Assembly: GCF_002289565.1 (NCBI RefSeq)
Contig: NZ_NTFY01000050.1
Span: 1-32,500, forward strand
DNA: 32,500 nucleotides
Direction of reading: 5' to 3'
Origin: Rhodopirellula sp. SM50
GTDB lineage: Bacteria > Planctomycetota > Planctomycetia > Pirellulales > Pirellulaceae
Shown here piece after piece: positions 15,863 to 25,552 of this stretch (its first letter is position 1; each line of letters begins with the position of its first letter). The notes beneath the pieces are model-generated. The model did not search any database, was not told where the DNA came from, and saw nothing but the letters and a program-made list of their open reading frames with translations. A program made the translations under genes and the position numbers.

Positions 15863-18142
15863 TTACGGCTCGCTGCGAACCTGCCACAATTTCCCCAACA
15901 GCTTCACCATTCTGGGGTCATGCGCTTCCAGCTCGGTGCGGTCGAAGGGATAAAAATCATTGCGACCAAAATACGCTTCGGAGGTCTCGGCGAAGTACTC
16001 ACGGTCATTGGTCATCGCGTACGCTTTCTCGGTCTTGCCGTTGCCTCGCAACACGGCATCGTAGCTACCGTTGTTCTTGGCGATCTCGTACAACGTGCGC
16101 ACTTCGCTGTTGTCGAATCCCAGCACTTGATCGTGATAGGCGTGGGCGAGTTCGTGAATGACCAGCACCGGCATCCGCTCGACTTCACGTTCAAAAATCG
16201 GGATGTTCGTGAATTCGACACAGCGATGCAGCTTCGGATGACGCCCTTGTTTCTGCAACCAGTCGGCACCTGGGTGATACTCGCCCGAATGGCCAAAGCC
16301 GTCGTACTTCGGTGAGAACCAGATCGGGACATCGATCAGCTTGGCAACCGCCGTTTCCGGCAGCACCCGCTTGACCGTCTGCAATTGTTCGGCAAGCAAT
16401 TCGAGGGCACGCTCGGTGGCTTCGGCTTGTGTTTGCAACAATTGCTCGCTGATGCGGACCGGCCAGCCTTCGACGGCCCGCGACATGTATCCCGGCACCG
16501 CCGCCCGGGGATCGTTGTTCCGGATCCACTGGGCATCCCGCTGCTGCCGCCGACGCATCGTCAGCGGCTCGCCGCGACGTTTGCCAATGGCGCTCTCCGG
16601 GCGAGGTTTGGGTTGCACGCTGTATTTGGGAGGCGGCGGAAGCGTTGCCCACATCTGACGGTGAAGCTCTTCGAGCAACGATTCATTTTCGGCCACCCCG
16701 GCGACGTTTGAATTCTCACCGGGATCGCGATGGTGATCGTACAGTTCCGTCGCCACGACCTGACCCGTGCGTCGATTCAGCCACTCGATGTACCGGTAGC
16801 GATCGGTCCGCATCGCGTACCCCATCAACGGCTCGCCGTCGACCTGACGTCGAAACTGATTGAATGCCGGCCGTTCCCATGACTGTTTCGGATCGGCCAG
16901 CAACGGGGCAAGACTCTCGCCTTCGAGTGCTGACGGAATTGGCAGCCCGGTCAATTCACAAAGCGTCGGATAGAGATCGACCAATTCAACAAGCGCCGAC
17001 GTCGCCTGGCCGTTTCCCGCTGCACCGGGTTTTCGAATGATCAGCGGAACGCGGGCATCGATTTCATAATTCGTCTGCTTGCACCAACTGTTGTGTTCGC
17101 CCAGCTTCCAACCATGATCGCTCCAGAGCACCACGATCGTCTTGTCGGCCAACCCCAACGCGTCCAAACGCCCCAGCAATTCGCCGATCAGACTGTCGAT
17201 GAAGCTGACCGACGCGTAATAACCGTGTTTGAGCCGCCGCTGCTGTGCTTCATCGAGCGGTCCTTGATCGGGCGACGGCGTCTGATCGAAATCGATGTAG
17301 TCGCGCAGCTCGTACATCGTGTTCATCGCAAATCCGGGCGATTGTTTTGGCAGAAACGCATTCTTGGCCAAGGCGATCGATTCACGATCGTACAGATCCC
17401 AATACTTGCGCGGGACCACGAACGGCAAGTGTGGCCGCACGAAGCCGGCCGCAAGAAAAAAAGGTTGATCGGTTTTTGAAAGTCGCTCCATCGCCTCGAT
17501 CGCCTGTTTCGCGATCGCGCCGTCGACGTGCAGGTGGTCGTCGATGTCGACCACCTCGGTCGCCTGGGGTCGAATCCGAGCGATCCGTCGTTCCGGTCGC
17601 CCCTCGGCACGCATCTTCTCTCTGTACTGAGCCTGTCGGGCCTTCGCTTCGGAGGACCACAGCGAGCGTTTTTCCGGCCATCGATGCGGCTGACTCCAGG
17701 ATTGATTGTCCGGCCAAGGGTTGTGAAAAATCTTTCCGAAGGACGCGGCATAGTATCCGTGTCGAATCAAATGCTGGGGCAAGGTGACCGCATCGGGAAT
17801 CGTATTGCGAAAACGCGTCACCAAGTCCCAAACCTTGGTCGTATCGGGACGCAGTCCCGTCATGACGCTCACCCGCGACGGATTGCAGACGGCGAGCTGG
17901 CAATACGCACGCTCAAACAAGACGGCAGATTGGGCGAGCGCGTCGATGTGCGGCGAATGAACCGCCGTTTCACCATAACATCCCAAGTCGGGCCGCAAAT
18001 CGTCCACGGCAATGAACAACACGTTCGGTTTGGCGAGACGGTCTGCGCTCTCCTGACCGCACACGCAGAAAGGAGTGGCGATCCAGACCGCAGCGATTAT
18101 CACCAACCTTGCCAACACCGCGCGGTAGAAACCGGCACTCAT
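15863..18142 (-). CDS. Secreted sulfatase fused to a C-terminal HExxH metallopeptidase-like domain
   Basis: A 759-residue two-enzyme protein. I start at ATG 18142, after AGGG, because the chain then opens as a signal peptide (AVLARLVIIAAVWIATPFCV). In-frame ATGs at 18175 and 18199 and a GTG at 18214 would add non-signal residues. The sulfatase half (about 35-530) has the metal pair in VLFIAVDDLRPDLGCYG, the formylglycine Cys86 in CNPSR and WSDHGWKLGEH, and resembles iduronate-2-sulfatases. A basic linker (KPRPESAIGKRRGEPLTMRR) leads to about 220 further residues with HELAH at 663-667 and EYFAE at 715-719, then EAYFGRNDFYPF and a terminal ELEAHDP block. HExxH plus a downstream Glu is the gluzincin zinc site; the EYFAE context recalls the anthrax lethal-factor (M34-like) group. 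It starts 107 bases after the upstream sulfatase, probably in one transcript. Confidence 0.93.
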   Translation of the reverse strand: MSAGFYRAVLARLVIIAAVWIATPFCVCGQESADRLAKPNVLFIAVDDLRPDLGCYGETAVHSPHIDALAQSAVLFERAYCQLAVCNPSRVSVMTGLRPDTTKVWDLVTRFRNTIPDAVTLPQHLIRHGYYAASFGKIFHNPWPDNQSWSQPHRWPEKRSLWSSEAKARQAQYREKMRAEGRPERRIARIRPQATEVVDIDDHLHVDGAIAKQAIEAMERLSKTDQPFFLAAGFVRPHLPFVVPRKYWDLYDRESIALAKNAFLPKQSPGFAMNTMYELRDYIDFDQTPSPDQGPLDEAQQRRLKHGYYASVSFIDSLIGELLGRLDALGLADKTIVVLWSDHGWKLGEHNSWCKQTNYEIDARVPLIIRKPGAAGNGQATSALVELVDLYPTLCELTGLPIPSALEGESLAPLLADPKQSWERPAFNQFRRQVDGEPLMGYAMRTDRYRYIEWLNRRTGQVVATELYDHHRDPGENSNVAGVAENESLLEELHRQMWATLPPPPKYSVQPKPRPESAIGKRRGEPLTMRRRQQRDAQWIRNNDPRAAVPGYMSRAVEGWPVRISEQLLQTQAEATERALELLAEQLQTVKRVLPETAVAKLIDVPIWFSPKYDGFGHSGEYHPGADWLQKQGRHPKLHRCVEFTNIPIFEREVERMPVLVIHELAHAYHDQVLGFDNSEVRTLYEIAKNNGSYDAVLRGNGKTEKAYAMTNDREYFAETSEAYFGRNDFYPFDRTELEAHDPRMVKLLGKLWQVRSEP

Positions 18143-18249
18143 AAGAACAGCCCTAACTGAATGGCTCGTGTCCATTGCGAAACAAATGAAATCCGGCATC
18201 GGTTCTCGTAACACCCGAGGCCATGCAGGCCGTCGGTACAGCGTCTCCG

Positions 18250-20094
18250 CTACTTAGCCCGCTTCTTCTTTTTGGGCTTCTCGGCAACCCCCATGTACTC
18301 CTTCATCCGACCGACGTAGCCCCCGTGATCAAAGTTGCATTGTTTCATCGACTCGGCATAGGGCTCGATCCCGTCTCCGATCCAATCGATGATATTGAAC
18401 ACCTTCAGCGATGCGTAAGAACTTTCTTGTAGCAACTGGTTCCAGCACTGTTGCGCGGCCGCTCGATCGCCTGCTCGATAAAGAATCCAGGCCGCCATCG
18501 CTCGGACGTGGTGTGATTCATCCTGAATCGCCTTGCGAACTTCGTTGATGTCCAACGGGGTGGATTCTTGCAGCAGAAAACAGCCCACAATGGCCCAGTA
18601 ACGCACCCCGGAATCTTTCGCCCGCAGGTCCTCGTAGAGTCGATCGATGTTCTCGGGATCTTGTGCCAATGCTCGAGCGGACGCCTGTTGCAACGCGGGC
18701 ACATCGTAGAGAGACGGGGTTCGCACCATCTCAAAGATCGTTTTGCCGCTCGCTTCGCTTCGCCGGACCACTTCGCTTTCGGGCAACAAGCCGGCATCAA
18801 AGTGATCGAGTTGCCAACGGTCGAGCGCTTGGCTCAATCGTTTCACGTCGGCGGCGTAGCGGGGGTCGTCGATCAAGTTGTTGACGTTGTCCGGATCAAC
18901 CGACGTGTCGTAAAGCTCTTCCATCGGCTTGGGGCCGAAGAACCGTCCGGTCACGGCATCGGTTTTGCCGGCCTTGTGATGTTCCTCCCACGCCTGAGTC
19001 GCCCGCATGATCCACAGGTAATTGAGGTGCTGTCCCCACGGGGCGTAGGGCATGTAGTTTCGGATGTACAAGAATCGCCGGTCGCGGATCGCACGGACAT
19101 TGTCGCAGCGTTCGTCCATCCGCGTCCGAAAACTGACGTGGTAATCGCGTGACTCCTTGTTCGGTCCCAAGAACACCTTGCCTTGCAAGTAATCGGGTTT
19201 CTCTGCACCGCAGACGTCCAGCCAGGTCTTGGTCATATCGATGAAGCTGACCAGATCGTCGATCTTGGTGCCCGGCTGGGCAGGACGCAGGTGTTTGAAT
19301 TTTTCGGGGATGCGAATGATCAACGGACAGTGTGTGCCGCTGTTGAACAGAAAACGTTTGCTGCGGGCAATCACTCCGCCGTGGTCGGAGTTGTGGATCA
19401 CAATCGTGTTCTCGGCCAATCCGGCTTGTTCCAATTGCTGCAGTGCGAGTCCGATGTCGGCGTCCATCTTTTTCATCTGATCATGGTAGTGCGCATAGTT
19501 TTTGCGGATGTCTGGAAGATCGGGATGGTACTTTGCCAGCCGAACGTTATTGGGATCGTGTTCGGTGTGGTTGACATCCCCGAACGCCTTGGACTCATGG
19601 GACTTCGTGCTATTGATGACCATGAAGAACGGTTGTTGCTGCTTGAGCTGATCCCAATCCGCTTTGTCGGTGTCCCACGCACTCTTGTCGTCTCGTCCGC
19701 CGATGTTGTAGTCCGTTTTCTTTTCGTTGCCGACGAAGTATCCCGCGTCCTTCAGCAGGTCGGGGTAGTATCGGATTCGGTCGTGCGGGATCGGATAACG
19801 ACTCCGCATCGGATGCGTCCCCATCGAAATCGCATGGACACCGGTGATCCAGGTGCTGCGTGAAGGAGCACAAACGGGAGCATTGGCATAGCAATGCATG
19901 TACTGAAATCCCTCGGCCGCCAGGGCATCGATGTTGGGAGTGTCGGCATGTGGGTTGCCGTAACAGCCGACCCAATTGACGTTGTTGTCTTCACACGTCA
20001 GCCACAGGATGTTGGGGCGCTCATCGGCGAGCGTGGTTCCGCCGACGAAGAGGGCGACGACCAAACCGAGATTCCGGAGAAAGCGATGAAGCAT
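18250..20094 (-). CDS. Secreted sulfatase (heparan N-sulfatase/sulfamidase-like) with helical-repeat C-terminus
   Basis: A 614-residue exported sulfatase. The signal peptide is MLHRFLRNLGLVVALFVGGT, cleaved near LAD-ERP. The metal-binding motif is ILWLTCEDNN (Glu35-Asp36), the Glu-Asp variant I know from planctomycete sulfatases of this type. Formylglycine precursor Cys75 lies in CAPSR; NSDHGG is the second metal site. From about residue 455 to 590 the chain is helical and HEAT/PBS-like (VPALQQASARALAQDPENID, SGVRYWAIVGCFLLQ, HHVRAMAAWILYRAGDRAAA), a likely protein-docking module. The tail is very basic (EKPKKKKRAK). No ribosome site is clear before the ATG. It is the first gene of the two-sulfatase leftward pair. 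N- or O-sulfate preference cannot be read from sequence alone. Confidence 0.92.
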   Translation of the reverse strand: MLHRFLRNLGLVVALFVGGTTLADERPNILWLTCEDNNVNWVGCYGNPHADTPNIDALAAEGFQYMHCYANAPVCAPSRSTWITGVHAISMGTHPMRSRYPIPHDRIRYYPDLLKDAGYFVGNEKKTDYNIGGRDDKSAWDTDKADWDQLKQQQPFFMVINSTKSHESKAFGDVNHTEHDPNNVRLAKYHPDLPDIRKNYAHYHDQMKKMDADIGLALQQLEQAGLAENTIVIHNSDHGGVIARSKRFLFNSGTHCPLIIRIPEKFKHLRPAQPGTKIDDLVSFIDMTKTWLDVCGAEKPDYLQGKVFLGPNKESRDYHVSFRTRMDERCDNVRAIRDRRFLYIRNYMPYAPWGQHLNYLWIMRATQAWEEHHKAGKTDAVTGRFFGPKPMEELYDTSVDPDNVNNLIDDPRYAADVKRLSQALDRWQLDHFDAGLLPESEVVRRSEASGKTIFEMVRTPSLYDVPALQQASARALAQDPENIDRLYEDLRAKDSGVRYWAIVGCFLLQESTPLDINEVRKAIQDESHHVRAMAAWILYRAGDRAAAQQCWNQLLQESSYASLKVFNIIDWIGDGIEPYAESMKQCNFDHGGYVGRMKEYMGVAEKPKKKKRAK

Positions 20095-20409
20095 GGAAAG
20101 ACCGCTGCAGGAGATGGGGGAGGCGGGGGAATGAACAGGACCATCATTTCAACGGCCCACAGGGATGAGCCGACGATTTTAACTTGTCCGTCCGCGTCGG
20201 GGTGCTGCGACATGGCGAGATCGCGCCGATTGAAACCAAAAGTGCGGAAAAGCCTAGTGCCCCGCCACGATGCCAAACGCGCCCGCGTCACGCTTGAACA
20301 CCCCAGTCGTGGACAAAACCTGTAAACTGATTCCTACGACGTTCGCCGGAGGCAGGCGGTACGTCAGCACTGGAAGACGACGCGATTACGAAACGACGGG
20401 AGACGGGAG
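20095..20409. promoter_or_regulatory. Divergent spacer between sulfatase pair and histidine kinase
   Basis: 315 bases holding the promoters of two divergent units. TGTAAACT near 20321-20328 could be an extended -10 for the histidine kinase, but no -35 lies at 16-18 bases. GGGAG occurs twice just before 20410 (at 20398-20402 and 20405-20409); the first is correctly spaced as a ribosome site. No hairpin or repeat stands out. Confidence 0.3.
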
Positions 20410-22917
20410 ATGCCCAGAGTCGATGAGACTCGCGCTGAATTGCTGGCACAACTCGCGGAAATACGGGCGAAACTCGCAACGTTAGACGAATCTGACTCGT
20501 CTCCGTACGAGGAGAATCCCGCGCGTGCGGACACCGATTCGGCGGAATCTTATTTCATCGCCTCGGATCATCCCCGACTTGCCGACGTGCAAGGGCACGC
20601 CGACGTTGCCTTGATCGAATGGGACGCACACGGTGCCATCCGCCATTGGACCGCGCAGGCGGAACGCATCTTCGGTTGGAAAGCCGACGAGGTTCTGGGC
20701 AAGCGTTGGGACGAATTCTCTTTCGTGCATGAACAAGACATCCCCCTGGTTGAACGGTCCGTGGGAGAATTGCTGGAAAGAAACGTCGACTTCAACAGGT
20801 GCTTCAATCGCAATGTCCGAAAGGACGGAACCGTTCTCAACTGCGAATGGTTTAACGCCGTCCGTCGCGACGATCAGGGGCAGATCACCGCCGTGATTTC
20901 GCTGCCCCACGACGTGACCGAACGCGTGCGCGTCGAAAGCCACATGCTGCACATTCAAAACGCAATGCGGATGATCACGGTCGGCACCGCGCGTTCGACC
21001 GGCTTGGCGTTTTATCAAGCGCTCGTCCGATACATCTCCGAATCGCTCGATTTCCGCTACGTGTTCATCGCACGCATCGACAAGGACTCCCCACAGCGGG
21101 CGCGGACCATCGCGTTTTGGGCCGAGGGCCAGTTGGAGGACGATTTTGAATTCGATCTGGCGGGAACGCCGGCGGCGAACGTGGTCAACCATTCCATGGA
21201 ATTCTGTGCCGAACACCTTCAACAACGATTTCCCAACGACATCACCTTGACCCGCTTTCAGGCGGAAAGCTACCTCGGGACACCGCTGATCAGTTCAAAG
21301 GGAGAGGTCTTGGGTATTCTGGCGGTGTTGGACGACAAGCCGATGGAGGACCGCGCGGACATTCGCGAGATGATCGCGTTGTTCGGCGATCGAACGGCGA
21401 TCGAGATCGAACGCTCCATCACCGAATCGGCACAGCACGCCAGCAAAATGCGGTTGCGTATTCTGACCGAACAGATGCCGACCGTCTTGTGGACCACCGA
21501 TCTCCAGCTTCGCTTCACGCACTCCACCGGCGCGGGACTGAAAAGTATGGGCCAAAAGCCCAATCAGTTTATCGGGCACACCCTGTTCGAGTACTTCCAG
21601 ACCGATGACGAGAGCTTTGGCCCCATCGCGATCCATTTTGAGGCGCTGCAAGGCGTCTCGGGGTCTTCGGAGATCGAATGGTCCGGTCGCGTGTTTCAGG
21701 TCTACGTGGAACCACTGCGCGATCCCAACGGAACCATCATCGGCACCATCGGCTTGGCTCAGGACATCAGCGAAATCAAACGCGTCGAACGATCGCTGGT
21801 CCAGAGCGAAGAACGATTTCGCCGGATGATTCAACACGCGCCCGAAGCCGTCGTCTTGTTGGACACGCAAACCGGACGCTTTGTGATGGTGAACCAAGCG
21901 GCGGAAAAACTTTACAAGTACTCCGCCGAACAGCTTCTCCAGATGGGGCCGCTCGATATCAGTCCCGAAATCCAGCCCGATGGCCAGCCGTCTGCGGACA
22001 AGAGTCGTGAAGTCATCTCGAGAGCTTGTGCCGGCGAAACGCCGATCTTCGAATGGACGCATCGAGATGCCGAGGGAGCAGAGATCCCCTGCGAAATCCG
22101 TCTCCTGTCGCTCGAAGAAAACGGCCGGACTATCATTCGTGGCAGCGTCACAGATGTGACCGACAAGAAACGCGCCGAAGAATCACTCAAGCGATTGGAA
22201 TCCGATCTCGCCCACGTCGCACGCGTTTCGACGATGGGGGAAATGGTCGGCGGCTTGGCACACGAGTTGAATCAACCGTTGTACGCGATTCAAAACTTCG
22301 GCAAAGCCTGCGGCAACCTCGTCGCTGCCGAGGGAGAAGTCGACCGCGATCGCTTGCATCAATGGCTGGACCGAATCACCTCCACCGCACAGTACGCCGG
22401 TGAAATCTTGTTGCGACTGCGAAGTTTCGTGTCGCGTGAACCGATTCAAAAAACCACCTGCGATCTGGATGAAATCATCAAGACGGCGTTGATGCTGACC
22501 AAACACGATGCCCAGGTCGCCGGCATTCGCGTCGAATACACTCCGGCCCCAGGACTGCCACCGGTCAAAGCCGACTCGGTTCAAATCCAACAAGTCCTCG
22601 TCAATCTGTTGAAAAATGCCTTCGACGCAGTCTTGGAAGAATCGCACGGCGATCCGCTGGTACGTATTTGTGCGGAACCGCAAGCGGACCGCGTCGCTGT
22701 GACCGTGACCGACAACGGCCCCGGTCTGCCCGACGGCATCCCCATTTTCGAAGCCTTTTGCTCCACCAAAAACAAGGCGCTCGGATTGGGACTGGCCATC
22801 GGCACCACGATCGCCAAAGCGCACGGTGGGACGCTTCAAGCGAAGAACGGTCCCGAACATGGCGCCGTCTTCTCATTCACCCTCGCCACCGCATTGCCGG
22901 TGCCTGACGGCCAATAG
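20410..22917 (+). CDS. Soluble PAS-GAF-PAS-PAS sensor histidine kinase (orphan)
   Basis: An 835-residue cytoplasmic sensor with no membrane helix. Order: a charged coiled head (1-45); PAS about 65-177 (IEWDAHGAIRHWTAQAERIF, ending HDVTERVR); GAF about 185-335 (YVFIARIDKD, LGTPLISSKGEVLGILAVLD); PAS about 350-462 (ending LAQDISEIKRVE); PAS about 467-585 (SEERFRRMIQHAPEAVV, ending VTDVTDKKRAEE); a HisKA-type dimerisation helix pair with phospho-acceptor His618 in GLAHELNQPL; and a HATPase domain (NLLKNAFDAV, Asp768 in DNGPGLPDG, FEAFCSTK, GLGLAI). The H-box style AHELNQPL is that of FixL/DctB-type kinases (HPK4). No response regulator or receiver domain lies beside it, so its target is elsewhere. 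The GAF and PAS ligands are unknown; no haem or flavin signature was identified. Confidence 0.95.
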   Translation: MPRVDETRAELLAQLAEIRAKLATLDESDSSPYEENPARADTDSAESYFIASDHPRLADVQGHADVALIEWDAHGAIRHWTAQAERIFGWKADEVLGKRWDEFSFVHEQDIPLVERSVGELLERNVDFNRCFNRNVRKDGTVLNCEWFNAVRRDDQGQITAVISLPHDVTERVRVESHMLHIQNAMRMITVGTARSTGLAFYQALVRYISESLDFRYVFIARIDKDSPQRARTIAFWAEGQLEDDFEFDLAGTPAANVVNHSMEFCAEHLQQRFPNDITLTRFQAESYLGTPLISSKGEVLGILAVLDDKPMEDRADIREMIALFGDRTAIEIERSITESAQHASKMRLRILTEQMPTVLWTTDLQLRFTHSTGAGLKSMGQKPNQFIGHTLFEYFQTDDESFGPIAIHFEALQGVSGSSEIEWSGRVFQVYVEPLRDPNGTIIGTIGLAQDISEIKRVERSLVQSEERFRRMIQHAPEAVVLLDTQTGRFVMVNQAAEKLYKYSAEQLLQMGPLDISPEIQPDGQPSADKSREVISRACAGETPIFEWTHRDAEGAEIPCEIRLLSLEENGRTIIRGSVTDVTDKKRAEESLKRLESDLAHVARVSTMGEMVGGLAHELNQPLYAIQNFGKACGNLVAAEGEVDRDRLHQWLDRITSTAQYAGEILLRLRSFVSREPIQKTTCDLDEIIKTALMLTKHDAQVAGIRVEYTPAPGLPPVKADSVQIQQVLVNLLKNAFDAVLEESHGDPLVRICAEPQADRVAVTVTDNGPGLPDGIPIFEAFCSTKNKALGLGLAIGTTIAKAHGGTLQAKNGPEHGAVFSFTLATALPVPDGQ

Positions 22918-23177
22918 TGCAACGTCAACATCGACGAGCAAGCCGCTCGCGCCGGCGCGACCCGGCTGATTTCATACGATGACCAGCCGTTTGACGCCAG
23001 CCGACGGGCCCAAACGAGAAGAAACGACGCTTCACTTCGTGGTATTGGCCGTCTGCCTACTGCCTACCCTTCAGATTTCGAGCGCGATTCCATCGACAAA
23101 CCGCCAACGCGCCGGCCGATCAAGTAGAATCCGCGATTGCAGTTTTGATTGATGGTTTCTCGCGAAAGGAAAGTCGG

Positions 23178-25355
23178 ATGAAGAAATTGGCCGGGTTGAA
23201 AGTCATCGTGTTGGCATTGCTGGGTGGGATGTCGTGCTCACCGCTGAGGGCCGACGTGCGTTTGCCGGGCTTCCTCGGCGACCACATGGTGCTTCAACAA
23301 CAAACACCGATCCGCCTGTGGGGTTGGGCCGACGAGGGAGAATCCGTGGAAGTCGCATTGGCGGGACAAACAGCCACCGCGACGCCGAACGCAGACGGAC
23401 GGTGGCAGGTCGAATTGCCCGCCATGAAAGCCGGCAACCAAGCCCATACCCTGACCGTCACGGGAAACAACACGATCGAAGTGAAGGACATTCTGATCGG
23501 CGAGGTCTGGCTGTGTTCGGGACAATCCAACATGGAATGGTCGGTCGCGGCAAGTGCGAATGCCAAAGCCGAAATCGCGGCGGCCACGTATCCGATGATT
23601 CGACACATCAAGATCCCTCGCAAACCGTCGACCACACCGCTGGATGACGTCAGCGCCCCGTGGCAAGTCTGTTCGCCGCAGACCGCCGGAGGTTTCACCG
23701 CCTGTGGATACTTCATGGCACGACGGCTGCACCAAGAGCTGGAGGTGCCGATCGGATTGGTCAATTCGTCTTGGGGCGGCACGCGCGTCGAACCCTGGAC
23801 ACCGCCGATCGGGTTTCGCCAAGTCGACGCATTGAGCGACATCTACCGGTCCGTCGTTCAGAGAACTCCCGGGTCAGAATCATACCGTGCGACGTTAGCC
23901 AACCACGTCGACGCGACCGAAGCGTGGATCGCAACGGCCACCGAAGCGATGGAATCGGGAATCGCCGTCCAACCGAGCCCCGCCTTCCCGACCGGCCTGG
24001 TGCCGTTCCAAAGCCACCAAGACCCGACGATGCTCTACAACGGCATGATCCACGCGCTGGTCGGTTTTCCGATCCGCGGTGCAATCTGGTATCAAGGTGA
24101 ATCGAACCACGGCGAAGGCATGCTGTACTTCGAAAAGAAAAAGGCCTTGATCGGCGGCTGGCGAACGTTGTGGGGCCAAGGTGATTTCCCGTTCTACTAC
24201 GTCCAGATCGCTCCCTTCCAATACGGCAGTGAAGACCCCACGATTCTGCCGCGATTTTGGGAAGCGCAGGCCGCCGTCGAGCAAGTGCCCAACACGGGCA
24301 TGGTCGTGATCAATGACATCGCCACACTCGGCAACATCCACCCGCCGAACAAACAAGACGTCGGCGACCGATTGGCGCAACTGGCCTTGAAAAACGATTA
24401 TGGAAAAGAGGACCTTGTCGCCAACAGTCCCGAAATGGATTCACTGGATATCCTGGACGACCGCTTGAAGATCACGTTCCGCCATACCGGAGGCGGCTTG
24501 AAGACGCGTGATGGGCAACCGCCAAGCCATTTCGAAGTGATCGGAGTCGGGTCCGGCGGTTACCAGCCGGCCGTCGCAACCATCGACGGAGACGCCGTGA
24601 TCCTTTCGTCTGACGAAGTCGAGAAACCGGTCGCGTTTCGATTTGCATGGCACAAACTGGCCGAGCCCAACTTGACCGGGGGCACCGGATTGCCGGTCGG
24701 AGCGTTCCGCGGTGGGGAAGAACCCGATTTCGTCAGCACACTGGCGATCGATCGCGAGTACCAACTGGTTTATGACCTCGATCTGAACAAGCTGAACGAG
24801 CGCATTGAATACGACGTCGACCACAGCGAAAACGTTTCCGCGTTCGATCGAATCGGCTACTTGCTGGAACTCGGTTCGGGCGGCGGCAACGATCAGGCCG
24901 TGTTTGTCTCGATGAAGGCGTTCACCGACGATCCTAAAAAGATTGGTATCCCGACGGCTGCCTCGGGCGCCCGATTTCAACAACCCGTCGAAGCGATGGA
25001 CGTGTTTTCGTCGGTCGACACCGTTACCGAAGGCCGCTCAATTGCCACCGGCAATCTCGAATTCTGGCCCAGCAACTACGGGCCGGCCAACAAGGCGGGC
25101 GTCCAAAACGCATCCAGCACCCAATATGACTTCGGCGACGAACCGTCGCCCCCAACGGCGGGTTACGGATCGATGCAGGTGCACAACTTTGCTGAACGGC
25201 AGACCGTCTTTGCCATCAACCACTGGAATGCCTCGGCGGGCGCGGATCTGGGCATCGGCAATAGCACCGGCGAGCACCGCGATTGGACGTTCACCGCCAA
25301 TGCCGGCGCCTACACCACCAAGCGTCTTAGAGTCTACGTCCGACCGGCACGATAA
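23178..25355 (+). CDS. Secreted sialate O-acetylesterase family protein with extra C-terminal domain
   Basis: A 725-residue SGNH-type esterase that removes acetyl groups from sialic acids or other sugars. AAGGAAA just upstream supports the ATG at 23178; the frame also opens at 23145. The signal peptide is [20 protein letters not shown], ending near LRA-DVR. An N-terminal beta domain ([20 protein letters not shown]) precedes the catalytic core: nucleophile Ser117 in CSGQSNMEW, the [11 protein letters not shown] block and the catalytic His in [15 protein letters not shown]. Typical members are about 450-550 residues. Here about 170 further residues (from roughly 555, [18 protein letters not shown], to RLRVYVRP) form a beta-rich module of unknown role, perhaps carbohydrate binding. 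It fits the glycan-stripping theme set by the sulfatases. Acetyl-xylan or other O-acetyl sugars are equally possible substrates. Confidence 0.92.
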   Translation: MKKLAGLKVIVLALLGGMSCSPLRADVRLPGFLGDHMVLQQQTPIRLWGWADEGESVEVALAGQTATATPNADGRWQVELPAMKAGNQAHTLTVTGNNTIEVKDILIGEVWLCSGQSNMEWSVAASANAKAEIAAATYPMIRHIKIPRKPSTTPLDDVSAPWQVCSPQTAGGFTACGYFMARRLHQELEVPIGLVNSSWGGTRVEPWTPPIGFRQVDALSDIYRSVVQRTPGSESYRATLANHVDATEAWIATATEAMESGIAVQPSPAFPTGLVPFQSHQDPTMLYNGMIHALVGFPIRGAIWYQGESNHGEGMLYFEKKKALIGGWRTLWGQGDFPFYYVQIAPFQYGSEDPTILPRFWEAQAAVEQVPNTGMVVINDIATLGNIHPPNKQDVGDRLAQLALKNDYGKEDLVANSPEMDSLDILDDRLKITFRHTGGGLKTRDGQPPSHFEVIGVGSGGYQPAVATIDGDAVILSSDEVEKPVAFRFAWHKLAEPNLTGGTGLPVGAFRGGEEPDFVSTLAIDREYQLVYDLDLNKLNERIEYDVDHSENVSAFDRIGYLLELGSGGGNDQAVFVSMKAFTDDPKKIGIPTAASGARFQQPVEAMDVFSSVDTVTEGRSIATGNLEFWPSNYGPANKAGVQNASSTQYDFGDEPSPPTAGYGSMQVHNFAERQTVFAINHWNASAGADLGIGNSTGEHRDWTFTANAGAYTTKRLRVYVRPAR

Positions 25356-25358
25356 CCC

Positions 25359-25518
25359 ACGCCGTGAACGATTTGTTAGCGGTAGGGCGCGAGCCCTCCG
25401 GTCTTTCACGGTATTTTTGAAGCGCGACCGGACGGCTCGCGCCGTTCCGCTAACACCTTTAGAGCCAAAGGACGTGACATTGGACGCAAGCCCAATGCCA
25501 ATAAATTGTTCACGGCGT
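25359..25518. repeat. Nested palindromic intergenic element, copy 2
   Basis: Two palindromes are nested between convergent genes. Inner 29-base arms at 25375-25403 and 25426-25454 match at 26 of 29 positions around a 22-base loop. Outer 16-base arms at 25359-25374 (ACGCCGTGAACGATTT) and 25503-25518 match at 15 of 16, and the outer left arm directly abuts the inner left arm. 25373-25410 is 36/38 identical to 32286-32323 downstream of aceF. The element begins four bases after the esterase stop and ends 34 bases before the moxR-type gene's stop, so it may act as a bidirectional terminator or be a mobile palindromic repeat. Confidence 0.85.
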
Positions 25519-25552
25519 AGGGCGGAGCCCGGGAACAAGGGAGGCGAGTCCG

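Noticed and set aside
20300..20330. Sigma-70 promoter for the histidine kinase
   Set aside because: TGTAAACT is a fair extended -10, but the nearest TTGAAC is about 23 bases away, too far for a -35.
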